From the NCBI GenBank assembly GCA_050305935.1, contig JBNLGG010000062.1:1-24077 (forward strand): DNA of 24,077 bases, written 5' to 3'. The stretch comes from CAJXNP01 sp050305935. Lineage in GTDB: Bacteria; Bacteroidota; Bacteroidia; Cytophagales; Cyclobacteriaceae. The notes below the pieces were generated by a model. It saw only the letters and a program-made list of their open reading frames with translations, was not told where the DNA came from and did no database searches. How positions within the stretch are numbered: position 1 is the stretch's first letter; the number at the start of each line of letters is the position of its first letter. Shown in pieces: positions 23,084 to 24,077 of this stretch. A program made the translations under genes and the position numbers.

Positions 23084-24077
23084 AATGACCAACCCCAGGG
23101 ATAAGTACAGAGTAGTAATTGGTCTTGAAATTCACGCACAATTATCAACTGAAAGTAAAATATACGCAGCTGATTCCACACAGTTTGGCAGTGACCCCAA
23201 TACGAATATTAGTGTGATTTCATTGGCACATCCGGGCACCCTTCCGTTGCTAAATAAAAAAGTGATCGATTATGCCATCAAAATGGGGCTTGCCTGTTAT
23301 TGCAAAATTACCCGGCATAACATCTTTTGCCGAAAAAATTACTTCTATCCTGACCTTCCTAAAGGCTATCAATTAACACAAGACAGAACCCCGATTTGCG
23401 TAGGCGGCACGGTATTGATCAGAACCGACCAGGGTGAAAGACATGTAAAACTGAACAGGATACATGTTGAGGAAGATGCTGGTAAATCACTGCATTTGGA
23501 CGGTGAAACAGACACACTGGTAGATTTAAACCGTGCGGGAGTACCATTGATAGAAATAGTCACAGAGCCCGATCTTTCCAATTCTGATGAGGCTGCCGCT
23601 ACGATGACCGAAGTGAGGCGGCTGGTCAGGTACCTGGATATATGTGACGGGAATATGGAAGAAGGCAGCATTCGGTGTGATGCTAACGTATCGATCATGC
23701 CCAAAGGTTCTACAACCCTTGGCCAAAAGGTGGAATTGAAAAATATGAACTCTATCAAGCATATAAAAAATGCGATAGAGCATGAAATAGATCGGCAGGT
23801 AAGAATAATCGAAAAAGGAGAAAGAGTAATATCTGAAACGCGTACCTATGACCCGACTACCGGAGCATCAACCGGGATGCGTGAAAAGGAGGAGCTGAAC
23901 GACTACCGATATTTCCCGGAGCCAGACCTCAGCCCCGTGGAAGTTACTGATAAGTGGCTTGAAGAAATTAAAGGGCAACTGCCGATCCTGCCCGAAGAAT
24001 ACAGGAAGAAATTTGAGGCTGAATATGGCTTGCCTGATTATGACATTGGGGTATTGATAGATTCACGGGAAATTGCC
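23084..24077 (+). CDS. gatB: Asp/Glu-tRNA amidotransferase subunit B (partial, 3' end beyond window)
   Basis: GatB carries the tRNA-binding and kinase/transamidation functions of GatCAB, which converts Glu-tRNA-Gln and Asp-tRNA-Asn to the amidated forms. About 331 codons are present from ATG at 23084. The cradle-domain motifs are YRVVIGLEIHAQLSTESKI, RKNYFYPDLPKGYQLTQ, RIHVEEDAGKS, DLNRAGVPLIEIVTEPD, GSIRCDANVSI and ELKNMNSIKHI. The start of the helical/YqeY-side region (YRYFPEPDLSPVEVT) follows. The frame is open to the window end; about a third of the usual length is missing. The presence of the transamidation pathway implies that a direct Gln- or Asn-tRNA synthetase may be absent in this organism, though that cannot be tested here. 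Confidence 0.97.

Overview
The window reads as chromosomal DNA of a Bacteroidota bacterium, most like the Cytophagia/Cytophagales. The signs are the protein families, the scarcity of clear Shine-Dalgarno sites, and -7 promoter elements of the Bacteroidota form TAnnTTTG in front of several genes. No rRNA, tRNA, insertion sequence, prophage or CRISPR array is visible.

Layout. Positions 1-3630 (minus strand) hold a run of five genes: an ECF sigma factor, a short membrane protein in the anti-sigma position, a Spy/CpxP-like periplasmic protein, an outer-membrane barrel protein, and the start-proximal part of xseA, which leaves the window. Positions 3631-3977 are non-coding and packed with small hairpins. 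Positions 3978-5178 (minus) hold a two-gene cassette, a winged-helix-type regulator overlapping an AbiEii-like nucleotidyltransferase. It is bracketed by two nearly perfect palindromes (3886-3915 and 5198-5221) with identical geometry. A two-domain universal stress protein (5288-6214, minus) stands divergent to a CoA-binding protein (6319-6693, plus).

Positions 6804-15550 (plus) carry gyrB, ppk1, a SAM-I riboswitch, full-length cobalamin-dependent metH and a secreted TPR protein. Its stop codon overlaps that of a convergent J-domain/TPR membrane protein. That protein ends a tight minus-strand run (20293 to 15547): M23 peptidase, CapA-like lipoprotein, MerR-type regulator, dprA, J-domain/TPR. 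Divergent from it are alaS and gatB (plus); gatB is cut by the window end.

How they fit. Most of the window is housekeeping: DNA topology and repair, polyphosphate, methionine, tRNA charging, and cell-wall or envelope upkeep. Two accessory signals stand out. One is the regulator/nucleotidyltransferase cassette with paired operator-like palindromes, a toxin-antitoxin-like candidate. The other is the sigma/acidic-tailed membrane protein/Spy-like/barrel module, which resembles a CnrYXH- or RpoE/RseA-like envelope-sensing circuit built from different parts. Both functional readings are inference.
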